Made by a program: the position numbers and the translations under genes
NCBI RefSeq assembly: GCF_002902905.1
Contig: NZ_CP026124.1
Location: 5,022,001-5,086,000 of the forward strand
Length of the DNA: 64,000 bases
Source: Achromobacter sp. AONIH1
GTDB lineage: Bacteria; Pseudomonadota; Gammaproteobacteria; Burkholderiales; Burkholderiaceae_B
Reading direction: 5' to 3'
Part shown: piece after piece, positions 10,901 through 17,580 of the stretch
Layout of the letters: each line of letters begins with the position of its first letter
How positions within the stretch are numbered: the first letter of the stretch is position 1
The notes under the pieces: generated by a model
The model's input: only the letters and a program-made list of their open reading frames with translations
What the model was told of the DNA's origin: nothing
Databases searched by the model: none

Positions 10901-13191
10901 AATGCGTCCTGGCTCCAGGCCGCGTTGACCGTACCGGCGGTGTTGGTCCAGTTGTCGCTGGTCCCCGCGCCGCCGACCCTCCAGGTGCCCGAACCGCCAT
11001 CAATCACGCCGTTGTTCTTGGGTCCGGCGTCGCCATCCCAGTAATTCAGCGTCAGGCCATCGGCGTTGACCAGGTTGACCTGCTTGTCCACCGAGGTCTG
11101 GATGAAGTAATTGCCCGCCACGGGCATCGTGCCCAGCGTCAGCGAGCCGCTGCGCACGCCGCCGTAGTTGAAGAGCCGATAGACGCCGGGACCGAACGTG
11201 CCGCCGGTCGAGGTCGACACATTGAGCGTACCGCCCAGCGCCAGATTGCCGCCCACGTTGGTCAGGTCGTTCAGCGCGCCGCCCGTGACGCCGGCCTGGC
11301 CCAGCGCGTACGACAGCAGGGATCCGCTCTGCAACGTCAGATCACCGTCGATCGTCAACGTGCCCGCCGCCGCGCCAGCCCCGCCCGGGGCCAGCGTGCC
11401 GCCGGACTGGATCGTGACATTGCCGCCCAGCTTGCCCGTGCCGCCCAGCGTGGCGCCGCTGGCGACCGTGGCCGCTCCCTTGCCGGTCTGCGCGCCATTG
11501 ACATACAAGGTGCCGGCCGCCACCGTCGTGGGGCCGGCGTAGCTGTTGTCGCCGGTCAAGGTGGCGATGCCCGACGAGGCTATCTGGCTGAGACCGCCCG
11601 AACCGGAGATCAGATTGCCCACGGTGAACGCGCCGGTGCGGTTCAGCAGCAGCGTGCCATTGTTGGTGACGGCCGATCCGCTTGGCAGGCTGCCGGACAC
11701 GCCGCCAGAGCCCAATTGCAGCGTGCCGGCGGCGATGATGGTGCCGCCCGCCCAACTGTTGCCGTTGTTGGCCAGCACGATGGTGCCCGGCCCATCCTTG
11801 GTCAGGGTGCCCGCGCCCGAGACGACCTGGGTCAGCGTGCCGGTCACGCCGGCATTGGCGCTGAGCGTGCCGTTGTTGGAGGCCAATTCGACGTTGCGGC
11901 TGTTCGACAAGCTGAAGCTGTTGTTGAATACCAGCGCGCCGCCATTCAACAGCACTTTTCCGTTACTGTTGCCCAACGCGTTGTCGGCCCCCACCGCGAT
12001 GCTGCCGCCGTCGATGTACGTCTGGCCCCCGTAGGTGTTGGCCCCGCTCAGCGTCAGGATGCCAGCGCCGCTCTTTGCGACATGGCCGGTGCCGCCGCCG
12101 ATCGTGCCGGCATAGGTGCCGTTATCCGGCTGGTTGAACAGCACCAGGCCGTTGTTGATCACGCTGGGCGGCAGGCTTTGCGCGCGGGCTTCCAGCGTGC
12201 CAGCCAGCTCCACCCTGAGCGACCCGTTGAAGCTGCTGTTGTTGCCGGTCAGGGCCAGCGTGCCCTGCCGCACCTGGACCGCCAACGGCGCGCCGCCAGC
12301 GCTGCTGTTGTTGCCGATGGATCCGGTCAGTGTCCACTTGCCGTCCCCATCCTTGCGTATTGATTGGAAGTTGGTAATGGCGCCTGTCAAGGTATCGTCG
12401 GAGCCGGCCTCTCCGTACAGGATCAAGGTATTGTTGCCACCGCCGCCGCCGATGTTGCCCGTGATGGTGGAGTGGGGCGCCAGCAAGAGGCTATCGCTGC
12501 CGCCACCAAAATTCAGACTGCCGTGCACGGAAGCACCGCTATGGTTGTAGAAGGTAACGGCGCCGTTGCCGCTGTTGCCAATGACGTTGCTGGTGATGCG
12601 ATCGCCTGACTCGATGATGCCGTAGTTCTCGATCGCATTGGGTACACCCACGACCAGATCCTGGAACCAGATCGCGGGCGCGCTGACGGCCGAGATCAGT
12701 CCATAGTTGATAATGGTGTTGCCGCCACCCATGACATTGACGGCCTCGCCCATCGTATCGGTGCCCAGCGCCTGGACCTTGGCGTTTGCCGAGATCGTGA
12801 GCTTGCCATTGGAGCCGAACTCGATCGTGTTGCCGCGGGCGCCCCACCCGTCCGTGACCGGAGTAGTCGCCGACGCCGAGTTGCTCACCACCGCGCCGTC
12901 CTCAAGCAGGATGGTCGCGTTGTCCCCCAGGCTGATAGCATGCGTGTTGCCCACCGTCAGCTGGGCGCCGGGCCGCAGCGTCACGGACTGGTTGGCAGGA
13001 CTGCTGGCGCCCTGGCCGCCGATTCTCCCGGTCGACGGGTTGGGCGCGCTGGTATCGCAGACGGTGGTGAGGCCGGTAGTGACACAGGCGGCATGGGCAA
13101 GCGGACCAGGCAAGCCGCCAAACAAAGCCACGCCGATCAGCACGCTCAGGCGTCGCGGCGCCGGGACAAACGACTGCTTCCGTACTTGCAT
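1945..13191 (-). CDS. Giant autotransporter (type Va) with beta-strand-repeat passenger, 3748 residues
   Basis: The ATG at 13191 has GGAGG about 7 bases upstream and opens an extended signal peptide (basic MQVRKQ, hydrophobic core 17-33, cleavage near AHA-A). The passenger (about 35-3400) is built of dozens of autotransporter-associated beta-strand repeats: units of NTYTGGTTI, a short TLQLGAGG-type strand, then VxNxGxLxFNRxNTYT. Four larger WDGxAGPKNN...GGSGTW modules interrupt them. Near the C-terminus, an EQNWYLRS / YRPGVALYGAVP junction of pertactin type precedes a roughly 280-residue beta-barrel ending in NLGVRIRW, with the aromatic last residue needed for outer-membrane insertion. The passenger is likely a surface beta-helix acting as adhesin, aggregation or biofilm factor; the receptor is unknown. 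Copy-number changes between repeats are expected. No protease motif was seen. Confidence 0.93.
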   Translation of the reverse strand: MQVRKQSFVPAPRRLSVLIGVALFGGLPGPLAHAACVTTGLTTVCDTSAPNPSTGRIGGQGASSPANQSVTLRPGAQLTVGNTHAISLGDNATILLEDGAVVSNSASATTPVTDGWGARGNTIEFGSNGKLTISANAKVQALGTDTMGEAVNVMGGGNTIINYGLISAVSAPAIWFQDLVVGVPNAIENYGIIESGDRITSNVIGNSGNGAVTFYNHSGASVHGSLNFGGGSDSLLLAPHSTITGNIGGGGGNNTLILYGEAGSDDTLTGAITNFQSIRKDGDGKWTLTGSIGNNSSAGGAPLAVQVRQGTLALTGNNSSFNGSLRVELAGTLEARAQSLPPSVINNGLVLFNQPDNGTYAGTIGGGTGHVAKSGAGILTLSGANTYGGQTYIDGGSIAVGADNALGNSNGKVLLNGGALVFNNSFSLSNSRNVELASNNGTLSANAGVTGTLTQVVSGAGTLTKDGPGTIVLANNGNSWAGGTIIAAGTLQLGSGGVSGSLPSGSAVTNNGTLLLNRTGAFTVGNLISGSGGLSQIASSGIATLTGDNSYAGPTTVAAGTLYVNGAQTGKGAATVASGATLGGTGKLGGNVTIQSGGTLAPGGAGAAAGTLTIDGDLTLQSGSLLSYALGQAGVTGGALNDLTNVGGNLALGGTLNVSTSTGGTFGPGVYRLFNYGGVRSGSLTLGTMPVAGNYFIQTSVDKQVNLVNADGLTLNYWDGDAGPKNNGVIDGGSGTWRVGGAGTSDNWTNTAGTVNAAWSQDAFAVFAGQGGNVKVDSATAIQVQGMQFAANGYTLVNNAGTDALTLTGAVVSGGGPNEADVRVGDGSAGGAGYTANIAATLAGAARLVKTDLGTLVLSGVNTYAGGTVVKSGTLQVAQNLNLGAASGALSLDGGTLAATASFNTGRAITLGAGNGGINVMGAITDLGVTSAIGGSGALTKLGNGSLTLQADNSYTGGTTISGGIVYLGAGGGGSATGGILGNVTNNGELVFNRNNTYTFAGVISGTGSIRQLGGGTTVLTADNSYTGGTTITLGTLQLGEGAGGSTAGSIVGDVINRSALIFNRSNTHTYAGVISNIGSVTQRGNGTTVLSGDNTYTGGTTIVAGALQLGAGGSTGGIVGNVANSGSLIFNRGNTYTHGGVISGAGNVVQRGAGTTVLGGVNTYTGGTTVNSGTLQISQDANLGNAAGALSLDGGTLATTASFNTARPTTLGASGGGINVAASTSFGVTSAIGGSGALSKGGAGTLTLHADNVYAGGTTITAGTLQLGTGGTAGAIVGNVANSGTLAFNRSNTYTFGGLISGSGGVTQLGNGATVLTANNTYTGGTTITAGILQLGAGAGGSTAGGIVGDVVNNGSLVVNRSNTYTLGGTISGTGSVTQQGNGTTVLTAANTYTGGTTITSGILQLGAGGTTGSIVGNVSNNGALAFNRSDTYTYGGTISGTGSVTQQGNGTTVLTAANTYTGGTTVSAGSLYVNGDQTAATGATTVNNATLGGKGVIGGDVTLTGNSTLSPGDNGAAPGTLTIKGNLALGSGTTLDYSFGEANVVGGPLNDLIVVAGDVSLGGKLNVALSPGGSLDVGVYRVISYGGTLSNAAGLTLGALPTGADRTDYFIQTSVDKQVNLTYSNGLTLNHWDGGAGPKNNSQVNGGSGTWVAPGGVNDNWTDVGGRVNAGWNQDAYAIFSGQSGTVLVDSSANGAINVQGMQFATDGYVLQGNASGDKLSLTVAAGSGSNEATIRVGDGTAAGAGYTATIATVLEGAAKVVKTDLGMLALSGVNTYTGGTAVNSGTVQVSQDANLGAASGALSLDGGTLAATASFDTGRAITVGLGDGGIDVASGANLGVTSAISGSGAVSKGGAGTLTLHADNVYAGGTTITAGTLQLGAGAGGSATGSISGNVANSGTLAFNRGNTHTFGGLISGSGGVTQLGNGATVLTANNTYTGGTTITAGVLQLGAGAGGSTAGGIVGDVTNNGSLLVNRSNTYTLGGAISGTGSVTQQGNGTTVLTANNTYTGGTTVDAGSLYVNGDQTAAIGATTVTDAKLGGKGVIGGNVTLAGNSTLSPGDNGPAPGTLTIKGNLALGSGTTLDYSFGEANVVGGPLNDLIEVAGDVSLGGKLNVALSPGGSLDVGVYRVISYGGTLSNAAGLTLGTLPTGADRTDYFIQTSVDKQVNLTYSNGLTLNHWDGGAGPKNNSQVNGGSGTWVAPGGVNDNWTDVGGRVNAGWNQDAYAIFSGQSGTVLVDSSANGAINVQGMQFAVDGYVLQGIASGDKLSLKGSPAGSGPNEATIRVGDGTAAGAGYTATIATVLDGAVKVVKTDLGTLALSGVNTYTGGTAVNSGTVQVSRDANLGAASGALSLDGGTLAATASFDTGRAITVGLGDGGINVAAGANLGVTSAINGSGALSKGAAGTLTLHADNVYAGGTTITAGTLQLGTGGTAGAIVGDVANNGALAFNRSDNYTFGGQISGSGAVTQMGSGTTVLTADNRYTGLTTIAAGALQLGAGGATGGIVGDVVNNGSLIVNRGNTYAYGGAISGSGSVTLQGGGATVLTGDSNYTGGTLISASTLQLGAGGTTGSILGDVTNNGALVFNRSDTYAHGGAIVGSGSLTQQGGGTTVLTADNRYTGGTMISAGALQLGAGGTTGSITGDVSNNGALVFNRGDAYTFGGLVNGSGTLTQAGAGVTVLTADHTYTGGTTISAGTLRLGDGGTSGSVLGKIVNNAALAIDRGDLVSMTNLISGSGRFMQTGAGQTVLSANNTYTGTTDVLKGSLYIDGDQSGATGATVVRAPATLGGAGIIGGDVSVDGTLSPGGSTGVPGTLTINGKLTLDGGAKLAYSFGQAGVVGGPLNDLTIVKGDLVLGGKLDVVTSPGGRFDPGVYRVISYGGALTDNGLAVGSIPSPSFSLQTAVAGQVNLVNTGGLSLNVWDGSAASGKNNNKVDGGDGHWQHANGNDNWTNTLGTPNASYSDASFAIFMAAAGKVTVDNSLGQVRSGGMQFASDGYRLLGDAVELVPDAGGGVTMRVGDGTGPGSGYTATIDAALTGDARLVKTDLGTLVLNGANRHTGGTDINAGTVQIASDTALGAAGTAIGMNGGTLRTTQNLAQSRAITLGAQGGSVEPLAGTTLTLASSIGGAGSLTKLGDGTAILTGSNSYGSGASVADGVTLIKAGTLQVGNGGASGNIVGTVSNDGVLAFNRADRYVQAEAIKGSGKLVQRGSGTTVLNAVNAYTGGTMVTAGALAVGDASHAGAAINGGAVTVQGGATFGGYGSVKGDVSNAGTLAVADALPGLGGGAGAFAIAGNLSNSGLVNLAGANPGNRLTVTGNYQGQSGALSLNAYLGADASPSDKLVVDGGAATGATALRIINKAGPGVRTTGDGIQVVQAVNGGTTSSDAFTSAGVYAGAYAYMLFRGGVAAGTEQNWYLRSEIKSAGESRPIYRPGVALYGAVPSLARELAVQQIGTFHDRRGNEERFGDRRAGWARTWGDHLSEGSGGMAGSSFSGNTYGMQAGQDLYARTSDSGHQDRYGVFLGYASANGDVRGDAMGQRGYRVGKLGIQSHSVGAYWTHVGPGGWYTDTVILGSRLKVNPTSNAGDTRATRGRAFTASVEAGLPIALKPNLSLEPQAQIIYQNTRIDSVRDAASEVSFAPKNAFIGRVGARLQGEYQVQRATWKPYARVDLEHTLGGRDKVSFSGGATTASDMGGTQARLGLGVAVDASERVSVSASASYGFNLGGERRETVQGNLGVRIRW
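5880..7540 (-). repeat. Copy A of a recent ~1.65 kb in-frame duplication inside the autotransporter passenger
   Basis: Bases about 5880-7200 match about 7530-8850 nearly base for base at a constant offset of 1647-1650. An example is the run around 6533-6715 against 8180-8362, whose translations are identical. The offset shifts by one codon around 6355/8005, where KGSPAGSGP in one copy reads TVAAGSGS in the other. The module contains one HWDGGAGPKNN domain plus its flanking beta-strand repeats. Confidence 0.85.
7530..9400 (-). repeat. Copy B of the passenger duplication, with one extra short repeat unit
   Basis: This is the partner of the segment at 5880-7540. Beyond 8818 this copy carries one additional unit of roughly 190 bases (about 8818-9010), then rejoins the pattern of copy A with matching runs around 9061-9260 and 7200-7400. 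The extra unit shows that unit gain or loss has continued after the duplication. Confidence 0.75.
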
Positions 13192-13729
13192 GCCAGCCTC
13201 CAGCCCGACGATGAACCGGGGAGGCAGGCGAATTGGCGCGCGCGGCGGCCTACCCGATAGCGGATCGACGCTGCCGGATTCGCGAGAACACTCCGCGGGA
13301 CAATTCAGGGGGGAAATAGTTAATAAAAAACAAAATGCGATCTTTGATTAACTTTGGCATGCGACATGAATACCAATCAATAGCGCAGATGACGGGAAAA
13401 TCATATTCTCATTATTAACCCCATCAACCCCAATCCATTACTACTGAACAATCATCAGCTCGAATAGGAATATTCCTTCAAGCATGCAGACTTTCGCCAA
13501 CGCCCATCAGACAGGAATCAGATAGCTCGTCCTTATTTTCGACCGATACAAAAAAATAAATTCCGCCCATTCCAATGCCCACCAGCCATTCCTGCCGCAT
13601 GCCGACGCAAAAAACCGCTCCGAGATTATTTCCCTCGTTTAAACGCCTGCTCCGGCGCATTATTCAGAATCATCGAATAAATCAGTCTGATCAATAGGAA
13701 CTCCCCGAAAATCCGCCCCGCCATCGCCC
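13192..13729. promoter_or_regulatory. AT-rich upstream region of the autotransporter gene
   Basis: Bases about 13310-13690 are strikingly AT-rich for this genome, with runs such as TTAATAAAAAACAAAATG and ATTAATAACCCC-like stretches. No convincing gene is present. A 60-codon minus-strand ORF at 13478-13660 has no recognisable features. The region sits directly upstream of the giant autotransporter and probably holds its promoter and regulator-binding sites. Silencing by an H-NS/BpH3-like protein is plausible for such DNA. No -35/-10 pair stood out. Confidence 0.45.
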
Positions 13730-14068
13730 CGGGACCAACAGCTGACTGGCCCGATCGGCCGCCTGCTGGAATCGGCCCGCGCCATCGTCCTGCCGACGTC
13801 CGTCGATACGGCCACGGCCTCGGGCCGCTACACCCTCGCCGCACATGACCACCAGGCGCTGCTGCTCGTGCCGGGATTGATGGCGCGGTTCGTGCGACTG
13901 GCGCGGCGGCTGGCGGCCACGCTGGCGTTGCACGTCGTGGACCTGCCCCTGCCCATGCCGCCGCTGTCGCCCGCCATGATCTGGCACGAGCGCTTCCAGG
14001 ACGATCCCGTCCATGCCTGGCTGCGCGGACAAATCGTAGAATCCGCGCAGGCTGCGGCCGGCGCTTGA
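13730..14068 (+). pseudogene. LysR-family regulator remnant, 5'-truncated and internally deleted
   Basis: One open frame reads QQLTGPIGRLLESARAIVLP, then TASGRYTLAAHDHQALLLVP, then ARFVRLARRLAATLALHVVD and, before the stop, MIWHERFQDDPVHAWLRGQI. The first part matches the linker and first strand of a NodD/SyrM-like LysR effector domain (usually around residues 70-125). The last part matches the conserved C-terminal WHxRxxxDPxxxWLR signature near residue 290. About 130 residues are missing between them, joined near 13890 without a frameshift, and the helix-turn-helix is absent upstream. No start codon with ribosome-binding site is seen. This is inferred to be a decayed regulator, possibly once controlling the adjacent autotransporter. 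Confidence 0.7.
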
Positions 14069-14141
14069 AACCAGGCGCCAGCCCGCCATCCTCATCCCGA
14101 ACCTCGACCCCGCGCCCGACCAGAAGTCCGCGCCCCCTTAC

Positions 14142-14660
14142 ATGACACCCATCTCCCTGCTCGATTTCCTGCGCCTGGGCGCCTTCGGGCCCTACACACC
14201 CAAGGTCCACTGCACGCCCGAGGACGTGTTCCTGGCGCTGGGCGCGCCGGACGAGGCCTACGCCCCCGGCGACCTGGACCGCGCCTATGTCGCGGGCGAC
14301 GCGCGCTGCTTCCCGCTGATCCTGGCCTATGGTGATGTGGAATTCCATTTCGCCGCGCCGTCCGAGCTGACGACGCTGTTCGTGGACAGCTTCAGCGGCC
14401 GGCGCGGCGCGCCCGACGGCGGACCGCTGAAACTCGCCGATCCCGGCCCATTGCGCGAGGGCACATCCCTGGCGCAGTTCGAGGCGACCGCGGCGGCGCT
14501 GGGCATCGGCATCCGCTCGATCCGGCCGTATTCGCCGCCTTATGCCTTCGTGGCGCTGACCGAGGGCGGCGTGGAAGTGGGATTCGAGCATGACGACCCG
14601 GACGCGCCGGGTTCGGAGCCCGTGTTGCGGTGGTTCTGCTGGACGCATCCCAAGCCCTAA
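14142..14660 (+). CDS. Uncharacterised 172-residue protein
   Basis: Begins MTPISLLDFLRLGAFGP and ends in FCWTHPKP. No signal peptide, membrane segment or known motif was recognised. It is acidic, with an N-terminal threshold-like motif (FLALGAPDEAYAPGD) and a C-terminal region rich in aromatic residues. Codon use and GC match the chromosome, unlike the nuclease gene that follows 76 bases later on the same strand. Small solitary proteins of this kind are sometimes immunity proteins, but nothing here proves it. The start is chosen as the first ATG after the LysR remnant; no strong Shine-Dalgarno is visible. Confidence 0.65.
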   Translation: MTPISLLDFLRLGAFGPYTPKVHCTPEDVFLALGAPDEAYAPGDLDRAYVAGDARCFPLILAYGDVEFHFAAPSELTTLFVDSFSGRRGAPDGGPLKLADPGPLREGTSLAQFEATAAALGIGIRSIRPYSPPYAFVALTEGGVEVGFEHDDPDAPGSEPVLRWFCWTHPKP

Positions 14661-14736
14661 AGAACGCGCCATTGCCGCCGTAGGTAATAGGTTGCGGCCC
14701 ATCGCAACCATGCCTCACAGCCGGAATGACACTCCC

Positions 14737-16059
14737 ATGACACCGAATGATCTGTATGCGTTTCTGTCCGACAAGCGACTGGTGGACCTGATCGAGCGCG
14801 TCAAGATTTCCGACGACTTCCTGGACGTCGTCTCGCTGACCGAAACACAACACTCCGACATGCTGGCCTGGTGCCTGCATCCCAACGAAGGCCACGGCCA
14901 GGGCGATGCGGTGATCAAGGATTTCCTGATCGCGGCCTACGAGGCCGGGCAGGAAACCAATGAAGATTCAAACAAGGCCTTTTTTGCTGCTTGGACGCCT
15001 GCGAAGGTCCGCACGTCGAGTTTCGGCTCCGCGTTCATCGCCCGCGAATTTAGTCTCGCGACTAGCGAGGCTAAGAAAGGACGCCTGGATTTATTCCTGA
15101 TCGATCCCAGCAACAAGATCATTGTCACGATCGAGAACAAGGCTGGAGCATCGTTAACTGAAAAGCAGCTCAGCGACTATTATTCGGCCGTCTCACGGCA
15201 GATCGGCAACCTCGAAGTATTCACGGAGTATCAATTTGCCTATATCGTCGTCGACCGAGACCTAGCAGATTACCAGGAAGATCACCTCAAATCGCTTGGC
15301 AACAAGTGGGCACTGCTCGACTACAGCTGGCTCGAAACGTCAGCCAACCGTGCCCGGCTACATCTGGAGCGCAACAACGAGGCAGCTCAATTGCTCATGG
15401 CGTATTGCCAGAAGCAAACGGGATGGCAAAGTCCGAATGAAGAGCTCGTCGCGGAGATCTCGGCGGACCTCGCGTCCCAGCATGAAACCGTAGTCGAGGC
15501 AATACGGAAGCAAAAGAAAGTTCAGCCAACCGCCTGGACACCAACAACGTTTGCGGATCAGACTGGCGAACTTCTGCTGTTCATTCAACAAAACCGCCAA
15601 CTGTGCGACCACCTCGTTCAGTCCCGAGGAATCGCCTCCGTTCGCCTTGGACTACGGAAGAATCTTCCACAACTGAATCCTGAAGATATAAAGCCGAGCA
15701 GGACACGACTGCGGTTCGCCAATGAGGCGATGCGATCGCTCAGGGCCAACGAGGACTGGCCGATTATTCTGAACGTTCGGCGAGTTACGGGAGGCGACGA
15801 CGCCAATACCAAATTCACCATCAGCCTGATCTGGGTAGCGAATCGATTTAGCACGAACAACTGCGATATCGAAGCGCTGCGGCAGCATATGGCGAAGAGT
15901 TTCCCCGGACTGGAGAAATTTGGGGGCAGCAAACATCGGCGACTGGTCTTGGCAAGTAAGCTCACCGTGGCCGAGGCTGTCGGCAAGGCAACACAATTCG
16001 CTTCAGAAATAGAAAGATCCATTGCTGCCGCACGCGAAATCGGCATTATTCGGACCTGA
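14737..16059 (+). CDS. PD-(D/E)XK nuclease superfamily protein (PDDEXK_4 type)
   Basis: 440 residues from the ATG at 14737; an in-frame ATG at 14710 is the alternative. The N-terminal signature TETQHSDMLAWCLHP...HGQGD (36-57) is typical of the PDDEXK_4 family (Pfam PF14281). The nuclease core follows: D118 in GRLDLFLID, then E133-N-K135 in IIVTIENKAG, fitting D-Xn-ExK metal and catalytic residues. The C-terminal 240 residues are unassigned and mostly helical. The gene has visibly lower GC and more AT-ending codons than both neighbours, which suggests horizontal gain. No methyltransferase, helicase or toxin partner is adjacent, so it is a solitary nuclease, possibly anti-phage. Function is inferred only from the fold. 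Confidence 0.8.
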   Translation: MTPNDLYAFLSDKRLVDLIERVKISDDFLDVVSLTETQHSDMLAWCLHPNEGHGQGDAVIKDFLIAAYEAGQETNEDSNKAFFAAWTPAKVRTSSFGSAFIAREFSLATSEAKKGRLDLFLIDPSNKIIVTIENKAGASLTEKQLSDYYSAVSRQIGNLEVFTEYQFAYIVVDRDLADYQEDHLKSLGNKWALLDYSWLETSANRARLHLERNNEAAQLLMAYCQKQTGWQSPNEELVAEISADLASQHETVVEAIRKQKKVQPTAWTPTTFADQTGELLLFIQQNRQLCDHLVQSRGIASVRLGLRKNLPQLNPEDIKPSRTRLRFANEAMRSLRANEDWPIILNVRRVTGGDDANTKFTISLIWVANRFSTNNCDIEALRQHMAKSFPGLEKFGGSKHRRLVLASKLTVAEAVGKATQFASEIERSIAAAREIGIIRT

Positions 16060-16257
16060 CACGATCACCGAGGTTGGCAACGGCAATGCCGCGTATCCAG
16101 GCGAGGCACCTTCACTGACTGCATGCATGTCGCAAAAGCCAGTAGTCTGACACTATTGGCAACCCCCCTTTTTCCCGTGTTGTTCCGCACCGACGTTACA
16201 ATCCAGGCGGCAGTTTCCCAAACAGCCCGTTTTTCCAAACGTCCCGGCCTTCCCCCA

Positions 16258-17559
16258 ATGTCCAACCTCATCGTCCACGGCGGCACGCCCCTGCGCGGCC
16301 GCGTCGTTCCTTCCGCCAACAAGAACGCGGTCCTGCCCATCCTGTGCGCCACGCTGCTGACCGACCAGCCGCTGCGGCTGAACGGCGTGCCGGACATCAC
16401 CGACGTGCGCAAGATCCTGGACATCTTCCGCGCCCTGGGCAGCCAGGTGAAGCTGGACGAAACCACCCGCGTGCTGGAACTGCACCATCGCGATACGCGC
16501 TTCGATGCCGCCGTGCATCGGCTGCCCGAGGAAATGCGCTCGTCCATCATGCTGGTGCCGCCGCTGCTGGCGCGCTTCGGCGTGGCGCGGCTGGAGGATA
16601 ACGTCAAGGGCTGCACGCTGGGCGTGCGCGAGATCGATCCGCACGTGGACATCTTCCGCTCCTTCGGCGGCCAGGTGGAACGCGCCGACGGCTCGCTGCT
16701 GGTGCGCAGCAGCGGCCCGCTACACCCCACCCATCACTGGCTGGACTATGCCTCGGTGACCACCACCGAGAACTTCGTGCTGTGCGCGGCCGCCGCGCAA
16801 GGCGAATCGACGCTGACCAACGCCGCGTCGGAACCGCACGTGCAGGAATTCTGCCGCTTCATGGCGATGATGGGCGCGGACATCGACGGCATCGGCACCT
16901 CGCGGCTGGCGGTGCGCGGCGGCGCGGCGCTCAAGGGCGGCGAGTTCACGTTCGAGGAAGACTTCCACGAGATCACCACCTTCCTGGCGCTGGGCGCGAT
17001 CACCGGCGGCGACGTGGTGGTGCGCAACAGCACGCCGGGCAATTTCCCGCTGATCGACCGCACGTTCGCCAAGTTCGGCGTGCGCATCGAACACAAGGAC
17101 GGCTGGTCGCGCGCATTCCGCGACGGCCCGCTGAAGGTGCAGACGCCCTTCACCAGCAACGTGCTGACCAAGGTCGAGGCCGCGCCCTGGCCGTATTTCC
17201 CGGTGGACCTGCTGCCGATCTTCATCGCGCTGGGCGTGTGCGCCGAAGGCAACGCCATGTTCTGGAACAAGGTCTATGACGGCGCGCTGGGCTGGACCGG
17301 CGAGCTGTCCAAGTTCGGCGCCCACGTATTCTCGTCGGACCCGCACCGCGTCGTCACCTTCGGCGGCAATGCCCTCACGCCGGCCGTGGTCGAGAGCCCC
17401 TACATCATCCGCGTGGCCATCGCGCTGTTCATGGTGGCCAGCAGCATCAAGGGCCGCTCCGAGATCCGCAACGCCACGCCGATCCGCCGCGCCCATCCGC
17501 GCTTCGTCGAGAACCTGCGCAGCCTTGGCGTGCAGGTGGAGTGGGCCAACGAGGAATGA
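16258..17559 (+). CDS. UDP-N-acetylglucosamine 1-carboxyvinyltransferase-like protein (MurA paralogue)
   Basis: 433 residues of the EPSP synthase/MurA fold. The start at 16258 places SANKNAVLPIL so that Lys22 and Asn23 fall exactly where E. coli MurA has its substrate-binding K22/N23. The catalytic-loop cysteine is Cys119 in KGCTLGVREIDPH, against Cys115 in E. coli, but the loop sequence differs from the usual GCAIG form. MurA transfers enolpyruvate from PEP to UDP-GlcNAc at the first committed step of peptidoglycan synthesis. No cell-wall or histidine genes surround it, whereas beta-proteobacterial murA normally sits near the his operon. It is therefore probably a second copy, perhaps with a different acceptor or fosfomycin response. 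The 198 bases before it hold no gene. Confidence 0.85.
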   Translation: MSNLIVHGGTPLRGRVVPSANKNAVLPILCATLLTDQPLRLNGVPDITDVRKILDIFRALGSQVKLDETTRVLELHHRDTRFDAAVHRLPEEMRSSIMLVPPLLARFGVARLEDNVKGCTLGVREIDPHVDIFRSFGGQVERADGSLLVRSSGPLHPTHHWLDYASVTTTENFVLCAAAAQGESTLTNAASEPHVQEFCRFMAMMGADIDGIGTSRLAVRGGAALKGGEFTFEEDFHEITTFLALGAITGGDVVVRNSTPGNFPLIDRTFAKFGVRIEHKDGWSRAFRDGPLKVQTPFTSNVLTKVEAAPWPYFPVDLLPIFIALGVCAEGNAMFWNKVYDGALGWTGELSKFGAHVFSSDPHRVVTFGGNALTPAVVESPYIIRVAIALFMVASSIKGRSEIRNATPIRRAHPRFVENLRSLGVQVEWANEE

Positions 17560-17580
17560 GGACCGGCGCGGGCCCGGCGC

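Noticed and set aside
13478..13660. 60-codon minus-strand ORF in the AT-rich region
   Set aside because: No ribosome-binding site, no known motif and odd composition; the region looks regulatory.
14590..14736. Longer start for the PD-(D/E)XK nuclease overlapping the upstream gene
   Set aside because: The extension runs out of frame through the end of the 14142 gene with arginine-rich shadow sequence. The conserved family N-terminus begins after 14737.
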